Source: Spiribacter halobius | GTDB lineage: Bacteria > Pseudomonadota > Gammaproteobacteria > Nitrococcales > Nitrococcaceae | DNA length: 64,000 bases | Reading direction: 5' to 3' | NCBI RefSeq assembly: GCF_020883455.1 | Contig: NZ_CP086615.1 | Location: 3,038,001 to 3,102,000 of the forward strand | Part shown: positions 9,895 to 17,942 of the stretch, one piece after another | How positions within the stretch are numbered: position 1 is the first letter of the stretch | How the letters are laid out: every line of letters starts with the position of its first letter | Position numbers and translations under genes: made by a program | Notes under the pieces: model-generated | The model's database searches: none | Seen by the model: only the letters and a program-made list of their open reading frames with translations | Told to the model about the DNA's origin: nothing

Positions 9895-11381
9895 CCCGCA
9901 CGCTGATCGTCGTCGACGACCTGCGCCACTGGAAGCCCTACAGCGCGAGCGAGGGGGTGATCAGCGCCGACGACTACCTCTTCGGCGAGCCGGGACGGGC
10001 CGGCGCGGAGACGCGGGTCATCAATCTCTGCCAGAGCTACCGCTATCTCTCCACCGGTTACTACGTCTCTTTGCTGGCCGAGGCGCGCAAGCAGCGGGTG
10101 CTGCCCACCGTGCGCACCATCAACGACCTTTCGCGCAAGGCCATCTACGGGCTCGAGACCGAGGACCTGGACGAGCTGCTGCAGCGCCCGCTGGCCCGCT
10201 CCGGCACGGCGCCGGGGGACCGGCTGACCCTGGACATCTTCTTCGGCACCACGCCGGACCCGCGCTTCGGCGAGCTCGCCCGGCAGATCTTCGATGCCTT
10301 CAGCGCCCCGCTGCTGCAGGTGGAGCTCCGCCACCAGGGGCGCTGGCGCATCGCGAGCCTCCGTACCCTGGCGCTGCCGCGCCTCACGGTCCACCAGCAG
10401 GGCGCCTTCGCCGAGGCCCTGGATCGCTTCAGCGGCGACGTCTGGCGGCGGCCCCGGGCGCGCCGGCGCTACCGCTACGACCTCGCCATCCTGCACAACC
10501 CGCAGGAGCAGCTGCCGCCGTCAAACGCCAGGGCACTGCGCAACTTCCAGCGCGTCGGCCGGCAGCTCGGGATCGCGGTGGATCTCCTCACGCCGAAGGA
10601 GTTCGGCCGCCTCGCGGAGTACGACGCGCTCTTCATCCGCGAGACCACCGCCATCTCCGACCATACCTACCGCTTCGCGAAGAAGGCGGAGGCCGAGGGC
10701 ATGGTGGTGATGGACGACCCGGACTCCATCCTGCGCTGCACGAACAAGGTCTACCTCGCCGATCTGCTCGCCACCCACCGAGTGCCCACGCCCGCGACGC
10801 GCATCCTGCACAAGGGCCGGCCGGCGGACCTCGCCGCGGCGGGCGAGACCCTCGGCTTCCCCATGGTGCTGAAGATACCCGACGGCTCCTTCTCCCGCGG
10901 TGTGGTCAAGGTGCCGGAGCCGGCGGAACTGCCGGAGGCGGCGGCGCGGCTGTTCGAGCGCTCGGATCTGATCCTCGCCCAGGAATTCCTGGTGAGCGAC
11001 TACGACTGGCGCATCGGCGTGCTCAACGGCCGCCCCTTCTACGCCTGCCAGTATTTCTTCCCCAAGGGCCACTGGCAGATCGTTCAGCACGGCGCGGACG
11101 GCCGAGTCCGCGAGGGCGGTTCCCGCACCATCGCCGCCTCCGACGCCCCGCGCGCCGTGCTCAAGGTCGCCACCCGCGCCGCCGGGCTGATCGGCAACGG
11201 CCTCTACGGCGTGGATGTGAAGCAGAGCGGCGAGCGGGCGGTGGTGATCGAGGTCAACGACAACCCCAACCTGGACGCCGGGGTCGAGGACGGCTACCTC
11301 GGCGACGACCTCTACCGCATGATCCTGGAAGAGTTCATCCGCCGCCTGGAGCGCAAGCGCAGCCTCCTGCCCCAGGCCTGA
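9891..11381 (+). CDS. RimK-like ATP-grasp ligase with RLAN-type N-terminal domain
   Basis: A 496-residue protein. The N-terminal ~200 residues (from MTRTLIVVDDLRHW) look like the RimK-like ATP-grasp N-terminal domain. The C-terminal ~290 residues form an ATP-grasp fold with FIRETTAISDHTYRFAKKAE, the lysine-bearing FPMVLKIPDGSFSRGVVKV and the metal-binding VIEVNDNPNLDAGVEDG. Family members ligate an amino acid, often glutamate, to a carboxylate of a peptide or protein. The acceptor here is unknown. It is translationally coupled to the GNAT-C39 gene, suggesting one pathway. Confidence 0.88.
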   Translation: MTRTLIVVDDLRHWKPYSASEGVISADDYLFGEPGRAGAETRVINLCQSYRYLSTGYYVSLLAEARKQRVLPTVRTINDLSRKAIYGLETEDLDELLQRPLARSGTAPGDRLTLDIFFGTTPDPRFGELARQIFDAFSAPLLQVELRHQGRWRIASLRTLALPRLTVHQQGAFAEALDRFSGDVWRRPRARRRYRYDLAILHNPQEQLPPSNARALRNFQRVGRQLGIAVDLLTPKEFGRLAEYDALFIRETTAISDHTYRFAKKAEAEGMVVMDDPDSILRCTNKVYLADLLATHRVPTPATRILHKGRPADLAAAGETLGFPMVLKIPDGSFSRGVVKVPEPAELPEAAARLFERSDLILAQEFLVSDYDWRIGVLNGRPFYACQYFFPKGHWQIVQHGADGRVREGGSRTIAASDAPRAVLKVATRAAGLIGNGLYGVDVKQSGERAVVIEVNDNPNLDAGVEDGYLGDDLYRMILEEFIRRLERKRSLLPQA

Positions 11382-11423
11382 GCCCCCGAGTCGACGGCGT
11401 GGCGGTCAGCCCTGGCCGCCGCC

Positions 11424-11485
11424 CTAGCCCGCATATCTCGCCGATTCACGGCTGCGGCCGCGAATCGGTGAGATATGCGGGCTAG
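11424..11485. repeat. Palindromic repeat family B, short copy (B1); contains the aspS stop
   Basis: A 62-bp near-perfect palindrome with CTAG at both ends. The arms are CTAGCCCGCATATCTC and its complement, with a small GC loop. It lies between the convergent ATP-grasp gene and aspS. The aspS stop TAG (complement of 11482-11484) is the terminal CTAG of the repeat. It could fold as a two-way terminator. Confidence 0.85.
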
Positions 11486-13260
11486 TCCTTGGCCGTGCGT
11501 CGCACGCGGATGTGCAGCTCGCGCAGAGCGGCCTCGTCCACCTCGGCCGGGGCCTCGGTGAGCAGGCAGGTGCCGGTCTGGGTCTTGGGGAAGGCCATCA
11601 CGTCCCGGATGGAGCTGGCGCCGGTCATCAGCATCACCAGGCGGTCGAGGCCGAAGGCGATGCCGCCGTGGGGCGGGGCGCCGTACTCGAGGGCGTCCAG
11701 CAGAAACCCGAACTTCTCCCGCGCCGCCGTCTCGTCGATGCCGAGCAGACCGAATACGGCGCTCTGCATCTCCGGGCGGTGGATACGGATCGAGCCGCCG
11801 CCGAGCTCGGTGCCGTTCAGCACCATGTCGTAGGCACGCGAGAGCAGCGCCTCGGGGTCCGCCGCCTGCACCGCCTCCACGGAGTCCGCCTGGGGCGCGG
11901 TGAAGGGGTGATGCAGGGCGTACAGACGCCCGTCGGCATCGTCGTACTCGAACATGGGGAAGTCCACCACCCACAGCGGCCGCCAGGCGTCCTCCACCAG
12001 CCCGAGGTCATGCCCCAGGCGCACCCGCAGGGCGGCGAGGGAGTCGTTGACCACCCGCGCCCGATCGGCGCCGAAGAAGACCAGATCCCCCGCCTCGGCG
12101 CCGGTGCGCTCGAGGATGCCGCTGATGGCGGCATCCGGCAGGAACTTGAGAATCGGCGACTGCAGCCCCTCGCGCCCCAGGGCGGGATCGTTGACCTTGA
12201 CGTAGGCCAGGCCCTTGGCGCCGTAGCGGCCGACGAAGTGGGTGTAGTCGTCGATCGCCTTGCGGGTCAGGCTGCCGCCGCCGGGGACGCGCAGCGCGGC
12301 CACACGGCCCTTGGGATCAGCCGCCGGGCCGGCGAAGACCTTGAACTCGACCCCGGTGAGCAGATCGCTCACCTCCGTGAGCTCGAGTGGAATGCGCAGG
12401 TCCGGGCGGTCGATACCGAAGCGATGCACCGCCTCGGCGTAGGTCATGCGCGGGAAGGGATCAGGCAGCTCTACGCCGGCAACCTCGCGGAAGAGGTCGC
12501 GGATCATCGCCTCCATCAGCCCCATGATGTCCGCCTCGTCGAGGAACGCGGTCTCCACGTCGAGCTGGGTGAACTCGGGCTGGCGGTCGGCGCGCAGGTC
12601 CTCGTCGCGGAAGCAGCGCACGATCTGGTAGTAGCGGTCGAGCCCGGACATCATCAGCAGCTGCTTGAACAGCTGCGGCGACTGGGGCAGGGCGTAGAAG
12701 CTCCCGGCGTGGAGGCGGCTCGGCACGAGGAAGTCCCGCGCGCCCTCGGGGGTGGCCCGGGTGAGCATGGGGGTTTCGACGTCCACGAAGCCCCGGCTGT
12801 CGAGGAAGCGGCGCATGGCGCCGGTCACCCGCGCCCGGGTGCGCAGGCGCTGCTGCATTTCCGGGCGGCGCAGGTCGACGTAGCGGTAGCGCAGGCGCAC
12901 GTCCTCGCCGACGTCCGTCTCGTCGAGCTGGAACGGCGGCGTCTTCGCGCGGTTGAGCACCTCGATCTCCCGGCCGAGCACCTCCACCTGGCCGGTGGCG
13001 ATGTTCGGGTTCTCGGTACCTTCGGGGCGCCGGCGCACGCGGCCGACGATCCGCAGGACATACTCGCTGCGCACCCGGTCCGCGGTCGCGAAGGCCGCCT
13101 CGGTGTCGGGGTCGAACACCACCTGCAGCAGACCCTCGCGGTCCCGCAGGTCGATGAAGATGACACCGCCGTGGTCGCGGCGCCGATGCACCCAGCCGCA
13201 GACCTCGACGGTCTCGTCGAGGAGGGACTCGGTGACCTCGCCACAGTAGTGCGTGCGCAT
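11482..13260 (-). CDS. aspS: Aspartyl-tRNA synthetase, non-discriminating (Asp/Asn) type signatures
   Basis: A 592-residue bacterial-type class II synthetase. It has an N-terminal OB-fold anticodon domain (1-105), a catalytic core with [18 protein letters not shown] and GIAFGLDRL, and the bacterial GAD insertion. The anticodon domain reads RRRDHGG at 26-32 and has the glycine-containing RPEGTENPN. Established work on Pseudomonas links His and Gly at these sites to a non-discriminating enzyme that also charges tRNA-Asn, while E. coli has Leu at the first site. The stop codon lies within repeat B1. Upstream on the same strand is the FmdB-type gene. Confidence 0.96.
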   Translation of the reverse strand: MRTHYCGEVTESLLDETVEVCGWVHRRRDHGGVIFIDLRDREGLLQVVFDPDTEAAFATADRVRSEYVLRIVGRVRRRPEGTENPNIATGQVEVLGREIEVLNRAKTPPFQLDETDVGEDVRLRYRYVDLRRPEMQQRLRTRARVTGAMRRFLDSRGFVDVETPMLTRATPEGARDFLVPSRLHAGSFYALPQSPQLFKQLLMMSGLDRYYQIVRCFRDEDLRADRQPEFTQLDVETAFLDEADIMGLMEAMIRDLFREVAGVELPDPFPRMTYAEAVHRFGIDRPDLRIPLELTEVSDLLTGVEFKVFAGPAADPKGRVAALRVPGGGSLTRKAIDDYTHFVGRYGAKGLAYVKVNDPALGREGLQSPILKFLPDAAISGILERTGAEAGDLVFFGADRARVVNDSLAALRVRLGHDLGLVEDAWRPLWVVDFPMFEYDDADGRLYALHHPFTAPQADSVEAVQAADPEALLSRAYDMVLNGTELGGGSIRIHRPEMQSAVFGLLGIDETAAREKFGFLLDALEYGAPPHGGIAFGLDRLVMLMTGASSIRDVMAFPKTQTGTCLLTEAPAEVDEAALRELHIRVRRTAKD

Positions 13261-13521
13261 GGGTAAGCAACCGCCGTATGCCGCAGACAGGGGAATGGCT
13301 GGCAGGGGCGCTCGCCCCGGACAGGGCGCAGATGGTAAGTGGGGGCGCCCCGGGGCGCAAGGCGACCCGGGGCGCGCATCACCGTCGCCCCCTCCCCGGG
13401 TGGCACTGCGCCCAGGCGTCGTTCGGCGGGCGGAGCCGCCCCCACGAGGACCAGACCACCCCAGGGGGGCGACCGCAGCGGCCGGTCTATCCGGCCAGCA
13501 CGGGCCTCAGAGCGAGAAGGA
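13261..13521. other. Gap between the FmdB-like gene and aspS
   Basis: No gene is seen. The region is very GC-rich with several short self-complementary stretches (for example around 13345-13380 and 13430-13480) but no repeat shared with other gaps until family B copy B4 at 13522. Confidence 0.4.
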
Positions 13522-13550
13522 ACTCGCGAATCGGTGAGACAGGCGGACTA
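13522..13550. repeat. Repeat family B, single-arm variant (B4); contains the stop of the FmdB-like gene
   Basis: CTCGCGAATCGGTGAGACAG followed by GCGGACTA, a variant of the family B arm. The complement of CTA at 13548-13550 is the TAG stop of the zinc-ribbon gene. The variant closely matches 53819-53844. Confidence 0.65.
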
Positions 13551-13877
13551 AGACGCCGCCGCCTTCTTCTCGCCGCCGCTCTTGCCGCTGTCCCCCGACT
13601 TGGACTTGCTCTCCGGCTTGGCCTCGGCCTTCGCCTCGCCCTTGCTCTCCTTGCCGGCGGCCTTCTCGCCCTCGCCGGCAATATTGCGGCGGTTGCCGGA
13701 CTTGAAGTCCGTCTCGTACCAGCCACCGCCCTTGAGGCGGAAGGCCGCCGCGGAGATGCGCCGGCGCAGGCTCGCGGTCTGGCACTCGGGGCAGTCGGTG
13801 AGCTCAGGGTCGTTCATACCCTGCAGGGCCTCGAGCTCGTGACCGCAGTCGTCGCAGACATACTCGTAAATCGGCAT
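13548..13877 (-). CDS. FmdB-family zinc ribbon protein
   Basis: A 109-residue protein beginning MPIYEYVCDDCGHELE, with a second CPEC knuckle, so a four-cysteine zinc ribbon occupies residues 1-45. A GGGWYETDFK motif follows, then a long Lys/Glu/Ala/Ser-rich low-complexity tail typical of the family. The function is unknown, though genes of this type often precede aspS. The start at 13877 gives the conserved N-terminus. The stop lies in a family B repeat arm. Confidence 0.88.
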   Translation of the reverse strand: MPIYEYVCDDCGHELEALQGMNDPELTDCPECQTASLRRRISAAAFRLKGGGWYETDFKSGNRRNIAGEGEKAAGKESKGEAKAEAKPESKSKSGDSGKSGGEKKAAAS

Positions 13878-14139
13878 GACGGTTGTTCCCTCGCATAACC
13901 GTGTGGCGCGGCGCGATCTGGCGCCGTACGGGCGTATCCGGCCGGCTCCGGCCTCAAGTGGTAAGACCAGCGCCGCCTGTGCCCGGCGTGAAGCGTTATA
14001 GGGGCGGCAGGGGCTCGGCGCAAGGCCCGCCTTGCCACAGGCCTCGCACCGGCGGCGGCATGCCGGCACCATGACGGCAGTCTGCCCTGCCCGGGCGGGT
14101 CCGTCCATGTCGTCCACCACCGCGGAGGCCGCGCCGGTC

Positions 14140-14796
14140 ATGCTGCCGCTCCAGCTCCTGGTCGCCATCTTCCTGTTCGCCCTGCTGTTCGCCATGATCC
14201 AGGTGGGCGTGGTGACCATTGCCTTCGACAAGCTGGGGCTCTCCCAGGGCTCGGCGATGCTCCTGCTGCTGAGCTCGCTGCTTGGCAGCGGCATCAACCT
14301 GCCGCTGTTCACCCTCGACGCCGAGGCGCCGCCCGACCCGCGCTGGCGCCAGCGCCCACGCTGGCTCGATCCCCTCGCCGCCCAGCTCGACCCGAACAAG
14401 GTGCTGATTGCGGTGAACGTGGGCGGCGGCGTCATTCCGGTGGCGTTCTCGCTCTACCTGCTGAGCAACCACCCCCTGCCGCTGGGTACGGTGGCGATCG
14501 CCATCGCCCTGCAGGCGGCGGTGTGCTACGCGACCAGCCGGCCGATAGCGGGCATGGGCATTGGCATGCCGCTGCTGCTCGCCCCGCTCTCGGCGGCGCT
14601 CATCGCCCTGCTCCTGCTGCCGGAGATGAGCGCCCCGCTTGCCTACGTCTGCGGCACCCTGGGAGTCCTCCTTGGCGCCGACCTCATGCGCCTCAGCGAC
14701 GTCCGCCGCCTCGGCTCCCCCCTCGCGTCCATCGGCGGCGCCGGCACCTTTGACGGCGTCTTCATCACCGGCATCGTCGCCGTACTGCTGGCGTAG
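14140..14796 (+). CDS. DUF1614 integral membrane protein
   Basis: A 218-residue protein with about seven hydrophobic segments, opening with LPLQLLVAIFLFALLFAMIQV and the DUF1614 signature FDKLGLSQGSAMLLLLSSLLGSGINLPLF. The function is unknown. I chose the ATG at 14140 because it gives the family-like N-terminus and has GGAGG at 14124-14128. In-frame ATGs at 14107 and 14071 would add 11 or 23 residues. The TAG stop (14794-14796) is part of a family C palindrome. Confidence 0.8.
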   Translation: MLPLQLLVAIFLFALLFAMIQVGVVTIAFDKLGLSQGSAMLLLLSSLLGSGINLPLFTLDAEAPPDPRWRQRPRWLDPLAAQLDPNKVLIAVNVGGGVIPVAFSLYLLSNHPLPLGTVAIAIALQAAVCYATSRPIAGMGIGMPLLLAPLSAALIALLLLPEMSAPLAYVCGTLGVLLGADLMRLSDVRRLGSPLASIGGAGTFDGVFITGIVAVLLA

Positions 14797-14829
14797 GTCG
14801 TGCACGGCTGCGCCGTGCACGACCTACGC
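14791..14829. repeat. Palindromic repeat family C, copy 2; contains the DUF1614 stop
   Basis: A perfect palindrome: GCGTAGGTCGTGCACGGC, short centre, then GCCGTGCACGACCTACGC. The TAG at 14794-14796 ends the DUF1614 reading frame. Confidence 0.85.
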
Positions 14830-14893
14830 CAGCATTCGGCGCGGACGTGCCGGGCGTCTGCTACGCTCGGCCAGCCGGCAACGGGAGCCCCGC

Positions 14894-16087
14894 ATGGACC
14901 ACAAGGCCTACCGCCAGCTGCTGCGCGAGCGCGTCGGGCTGCGCGACCTGCCCTTCGACGAGAGCGAGTACCGGGGCCGGCACGAGGCGCTGGCGGCCCG
15001 GCTCGCCGAGTCCGGGCTGGATGCCCTGCTCATCACCGACGCTGCCGACATCTGCTACCTCACCGGCTACAACACCTTCGAGGTCTCCGTGCACACCGCC
15101 CTGCTCGCCGCCGCGGACCGGCTGGTGCTGCAGGTCCCCTCCATCGAGACCGGCCCCGCCGTGACCGGCAGCCGGGTGGACGAGGTGATGGGCTACCGCT
15201 GGGAGGGCGCCGCCGGCGCCGTGGCCCAGCTCGCCGGCGCCATTGGCGATCTGGGGGCCGGCGATGGTGCCATCGGTGTCGATGACTGGTCCGCCGGGCT
15301 GCGCCCGGCCCTGCGCCAGGGGCTGCAGGAGGCGCTGCCGCGGGCCCGGCTGGTGGACGCCTCCGGGCTGGTGGATGGGCTGCGCATCATCAAGAGCCCC
15401 GCGGAGCTGGCGTATCTCGGCGAGAGCGCGCGCCTGACCCGCGCCGGCATCGACGCGGCGGCCGCCACGGTACGCCCCGGCGTCAGCGATCAGACCATCG
15501 CAGCGGCCGCGGCGGAGGCCATGCTCGCCGGCGGCAGCGAGTTCATGAGCATGCAGCCCATCGTCACCGCGGGCTGGCGGAGCAGCGTCATCCATACCAA
15601 CCACCGCCGCCACGAGGTCGCGGCCGGCGATCCGGTGTTCCTCGAGCTCGGCGCCTGCTGGCAGCGCTATACGGCGCCGCTGATGCACACGGTTATCGCC
15701 GGCACACCCACCGCGGACATGGTGGCGATCCACCGACGCTGCCGGGCAGTGTACGAGGCGGTGACCGCCGCCATGCGCCCGGGCGAAAGCTTCGACCAGG
15801 CGGCCGCCGCAGCCGAGGCGGCGCTGGAGCCGGACGCTCACCGGGTGTTCTTCTCGGGCGTCTTCGGCTACACCGTGGGCGTGCAGTTCCCGCCCTCCTG
15901 GGTGGAAGGCTCCGGTTTCATTGCCCGCGGCGAGACGCGCACCTTCGAGGAGAACATGGTCTTCCACCTGCCCCTATGCCTGCGCTTGCCGGGGGCCTGG
16001 GGCATCGGCGTGAGCGAGACGGTGCGCGTTACCCCGAACGGCGCTGAGCCGATCACGAACAACGACTGGACGTTAAGGAAGCGCTGA
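14894..16087 (+). CDS. M24-family hydrolase, creatinase/ectoine-hydrolase-like
   Basis: A 397-residue protein with an N-terminal creatinase-N domain (about 25-165) and a C-terminal pita-bread fold. Metal positions of classical aminopeptidase P are not conserved. The DxG...D motif reads LELGACWQRYTAPLMHT, the His motif reads GYTVGVQFPPSWVEG, and only the last Glu (GVSETVRV) remains. This is the pattern of metal-independent relatives such as creatinase and DoeA. The substrate cannot be named, and no DoeB-like partner is adjacent. GGGAG precedes the ATG. The last codons and TGA stop come from the MITE at 16073. Confidence 0.75.
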   Translation: MDHKAYRQLLRERVGLRDLPFDESEYRGRHEALAARLAESGLDALLITDAADICYLTGYNTFEVSVHTALLAAADRLVLQVPSIETGPAVTGSRVDEVMGYRWEGAAGAVAQLAGAIGDLGAGDGAIGVDDWSAGLRPALRQGLQEALPRARLVDASGLVDGLRIIKSPAELAYLGESARLTRAGIDAAAATVRPGVSDQTIAAAAAEAMLAGGSEFMSMQPIVTAGWRSSVIHTNHRRHEVAAGDPVFLELGACWQRYTAPLMHTVIAGTPTADMVAIHRRCRAVYEAVTAAMRPGESFDQAAAAAEAALEPDAHRVFFSGVFGYTVGVQFPPSWVEGSGFIARGETRTFEENMVFHLPLCLRLPGAWGIGVSETVRVTPNGAEPITNNDWTLRKR

Positions 16088-16259
16088 TCAATTCCCGTGG
16101 GCCTCTGCGCTCTGGAGCGCCCTTCGGGGCCGCAGGTCGCGCGCGCAGCCGGCGTTGCTCTGCTTGACTGTACCCCCGGTACAGCGCGGTACAGCGCGCC
16201 TTGTCTGCACACGCGACCTGCGGCCAGAGGCCCGCGGGAATTGATCAGCGCTTCCTTAA
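16073..16259. mobile_element. MITE-like element, family D (187 bp)
   Basis: Terminal inverted repeats starting TTAAGGAAGCGCTGATCAAT on the left are complemented at the right end (16238-16259). They continue imperfectly through GGGCCTCTG and GCCGCAGGTCGCG. There is no coding capacity. It is inserted at the 3' end of the M24 gene, whose stop TGA at 16085-16087 lies in the left terminal repeat. Confidence 0.8.
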
Positions 16260-16593
16260 GCGGCGTCTGAGCGGGGTTTCGTTTCGGGTTGAAGCTTTCA
16301 GATTGGCTTGACCCACGACGCCGCAGGCGCATCACGCTCGGTTGCCAGGCGGAGCGGGGTCCTGTCTCCCGGGACACGCTGTGAATACATCCGTGTACGC
16401 TCCACGGCGGCATCCCTGCCGCCGAGGGTCCCGGGAGACAGGACCCCACTCCGCCTCATCGGGCGCGGTGCACCCGTCCGCGGCGGGGGCACGAACTTGA
16501 AACCTTAAACCCGAAACGTCAGGCGCGTCTTCGCGCTGACCCCGTCACCCATAGCGTAACGTGACGGCCTGGAGGACTGGAGGATAAGCACCA
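16260..16593. other. Repeat-filled gap upstream of the SDR gene
   Basis: No gene is seen. Family E arms at 16276-16301 and 16495-16518 bracket a family A element (16349-16454). The remaining unique sequence before the SDR start includes its ribosome binding site (GGAGGACTGGAGG, about 16571-16583). Confidence 0.65.
16349..16454. repeat. Palindromic repeat family A, copy 2
   Basis: 28-bp arms (GGCGGAGCGGGGTCCTGTCT and continuing CCCGGGAC, complement at 16428-16454 with one mismatch) enclose the core ACACGCTGTGAATACATCC and a GGCGGCATCCCTGCCGCC hairpin. Confidence 0.85.
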
Positions 16594-17430
16594 ATGACCG
16601 AGCCCCGCAGCGTCCTCATCACCGGCTGTTCCAGCGGCATCGGCCGGCACTGCGCCTTCGGGCTTCAGGCCCGCGGCTGGCGGGTGTTTGCGAGTGCCCG
16701 GCGGCAGGCGGACGTAGACGAGCTGCGGGCCGAGGGCCTCTCGGAAACGCTGCTGCTGGACGTGCGCGACGACGCCAGCATCCAGGCCGCGTTCGATACC
16801 CTGCTCGAGCGCACCGGCGGACGGCTGGACGCCGTGTTCAACAATGCCGGCTACGGCCAGCCCGGCGCCGTGGAGGATCTGCCGCGGGAGGCGCTGCGCG
16901 AGCAGTTCGAGACCAACCTGTTCGGCGCCCAGGCGGTCCTGCGTGCCGCGCTGCCGGTGATGCGCCGCCAGGGCCACGGCCGCATTGCCCAGCACAGCTC
17001 GGTGCTCGGCTTCATCGCACTGCCCTGGCGCGGCGCCTACAACGCCAGCAAGTACGCGCTGGAGGGGCTCACCGACACGCTCCGCCACGAGCTGCGGGGC
17101 AGCGGGGTGACCGTCAGCCTGATCCAGACCGGCCCGGTACGGAGCCGCTTCCGGGCCAACGGCGAGCTGGCCTTCCGCCGCTGGATCGACGCCGGGGCCA
17201 GCGTCCACCGGGAGGCCTACGAGGCAGTCGCCGCCCGCCTTGCCGGCAGCGGCGAGGCGCCCTTCACCCTCGGGCCGGAGGCGGTGCTTGCGAAGCTGGT
17301 GCATGCACTGGAGCACCCGCGCCCGAAGGCGCGCTACCACGTCACCGTGCCCACACACCTGTTCAAGGCGCTCAAGCGGCTTCTCCCCACCCACACCCTG
17401 GATCGCCTCGTGCGAGCCGCGGGGGGATGA
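16594..17430 (+). CDS. Short-chain dehydrogenase/reductase
   Basis: A 278-residue classical SDR with a Rossmann fold. The cofactor motif TGCSSGIG is at residues 9-16, NNAG is near residue 87, and the active site has Ser in QHSSVLG and the YNASK tetrad (Tyr and Lys near 149-153). An Arg-containing FASARR after beta-2 suggests NADP preference. The family includes reductases of retinal, steroid or acyl substrates. The specific substrate is unknown. The gene stands alone between repeat-filled gaps. Confidence 0.85.
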   Translation: MTEPRSVLITGCSSGIGRHCAFGLQARGWRVFASARRQADVDELRAEGLSETLLLDVRDDASIQAAFDTLLERTGGRLDAVFNNAGYGQPGAVEDLPREALREQFETNLFGAQAVLRAALPVMRRQGHGRIAQHSSVLGFIALPWRGAYNASKYALEGLTDTLRHELRGSGVTVSLIQTGPVRSRFRANGELAFRRWIDAGASVHREAYEAVAARLAGSGEAPFTLGPEAVLAKLVHALEHPRPKARYHVTVPTHLFKALKRLLPTHTLDRLVRAAGG

Positions 17431-17570
17431 ACGGGTGCGGCGTCCCGGGAGTCGTAGGTCGGGAACCGCCACCGGCGGTACCCGACACGCCGGCAGGCGA
17501 ACGCAGTAAGTGCCGCGCCGGGCCGCGGCCGTCGGCGTCGGGGGAGAAGCGCGCCCCGTGCCGAATCCCG

Positions 17571-17604
17571 GTAGGTCGTGCACGGCGCAGCCGTGTGCGA
17601 CGTC
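17571..17604. repeat. Palindromic repeat family C, copy 3
   Basis: GTAGGTCGTGCACGGC, short centre, then GCCGTGTGCGACGTC. It has the same arms as the other family C copies with a few mismatches. Confidence 0.75.
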
Positions 17605-17648
17605 TCCCCAATCCGCGAGGCCTGGCCTGTCCGAAGCCGTGGGTGGCG

Positions 17649-17756
17649 GGCGGAGCGCGGTGCTGTCTCCCGGGACACGCTGTGAATACATCCCTGTACG
17701 CTCCAAGGCGGCATCCCTGCCGCCTAGGGTCCCGGGAGACAGCACCGCACTCCGCC
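17649..17756. repeat. Palindromic repeat family A, copy 3
   Basis: Nearly identical in core to copy 2 (ACACGCTGTGAATACATCC and a GCGGCATCCCTGCCGC hairpin). The outer arms differ in sequence but are still complementary to each other, as compensatory changes would give. Confidence 0.85.
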
Positions 17757-17835
17757 TCATCCGGCGCCCTGCACGCCGCCGCGGTGGCTTCGCCAAACTG
17801 AAACCTGCAACCCGAAACGAATCAGGGAATTCGGG

Positions 17836-17870
17836 GACGTCGCACGCGGCTGCGCCGCGCACGACCTACG
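17836..17870. repeat. Palindromic repeat family C, copy 4
   Basis: GACGTCGCACGCGGCTGCG followed by CCGCGCACGACCTACG, nearly identical to copy 1 at 5971. Confidence 0.75.
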
Positions 17871-17942
17871 CCCTGAGGTGGTTCCCGGCCGGCTACCGCT
17901 TCGCGGCGGCTGGCAACGGGCGTGCGCCGGTCCGGCGCGAAG

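Larger units (their letters stand above)
17431..17942. other. Convergent gap made of palindromic repeats
   Basis: Between the convergent SDR and hemN genes I see no gene. The gap holds, in order, a hairpin (GTCGGGAACCGCC / GGCGGTACCCGAC, 17458-17486), family C copy 3, family A copy 3, a family E arm (17796-17820) and family C copy 4. Confidence 0.7.

Noticed and set aside
11512-13266. A 584-codon open frame antisense to aspS
   Set aside because: It mirrors aspS codon structure, gives no recognisable domain and lacks a ribosome binding site.
13261-13547. GC-rich hairpins upstream of aspS considered as a T-box or other riboswitch
   Set aside because: No T-box, specifier or anti-terminator features; such leaders are not expected for aspS in gammaproteobacteria.
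16360-16452. Family A repeats considered as remnants of an insertion sequence
   Set aside because: No transposase fragment lies inside or beside any copy; the structure is a self-contained hairpin.
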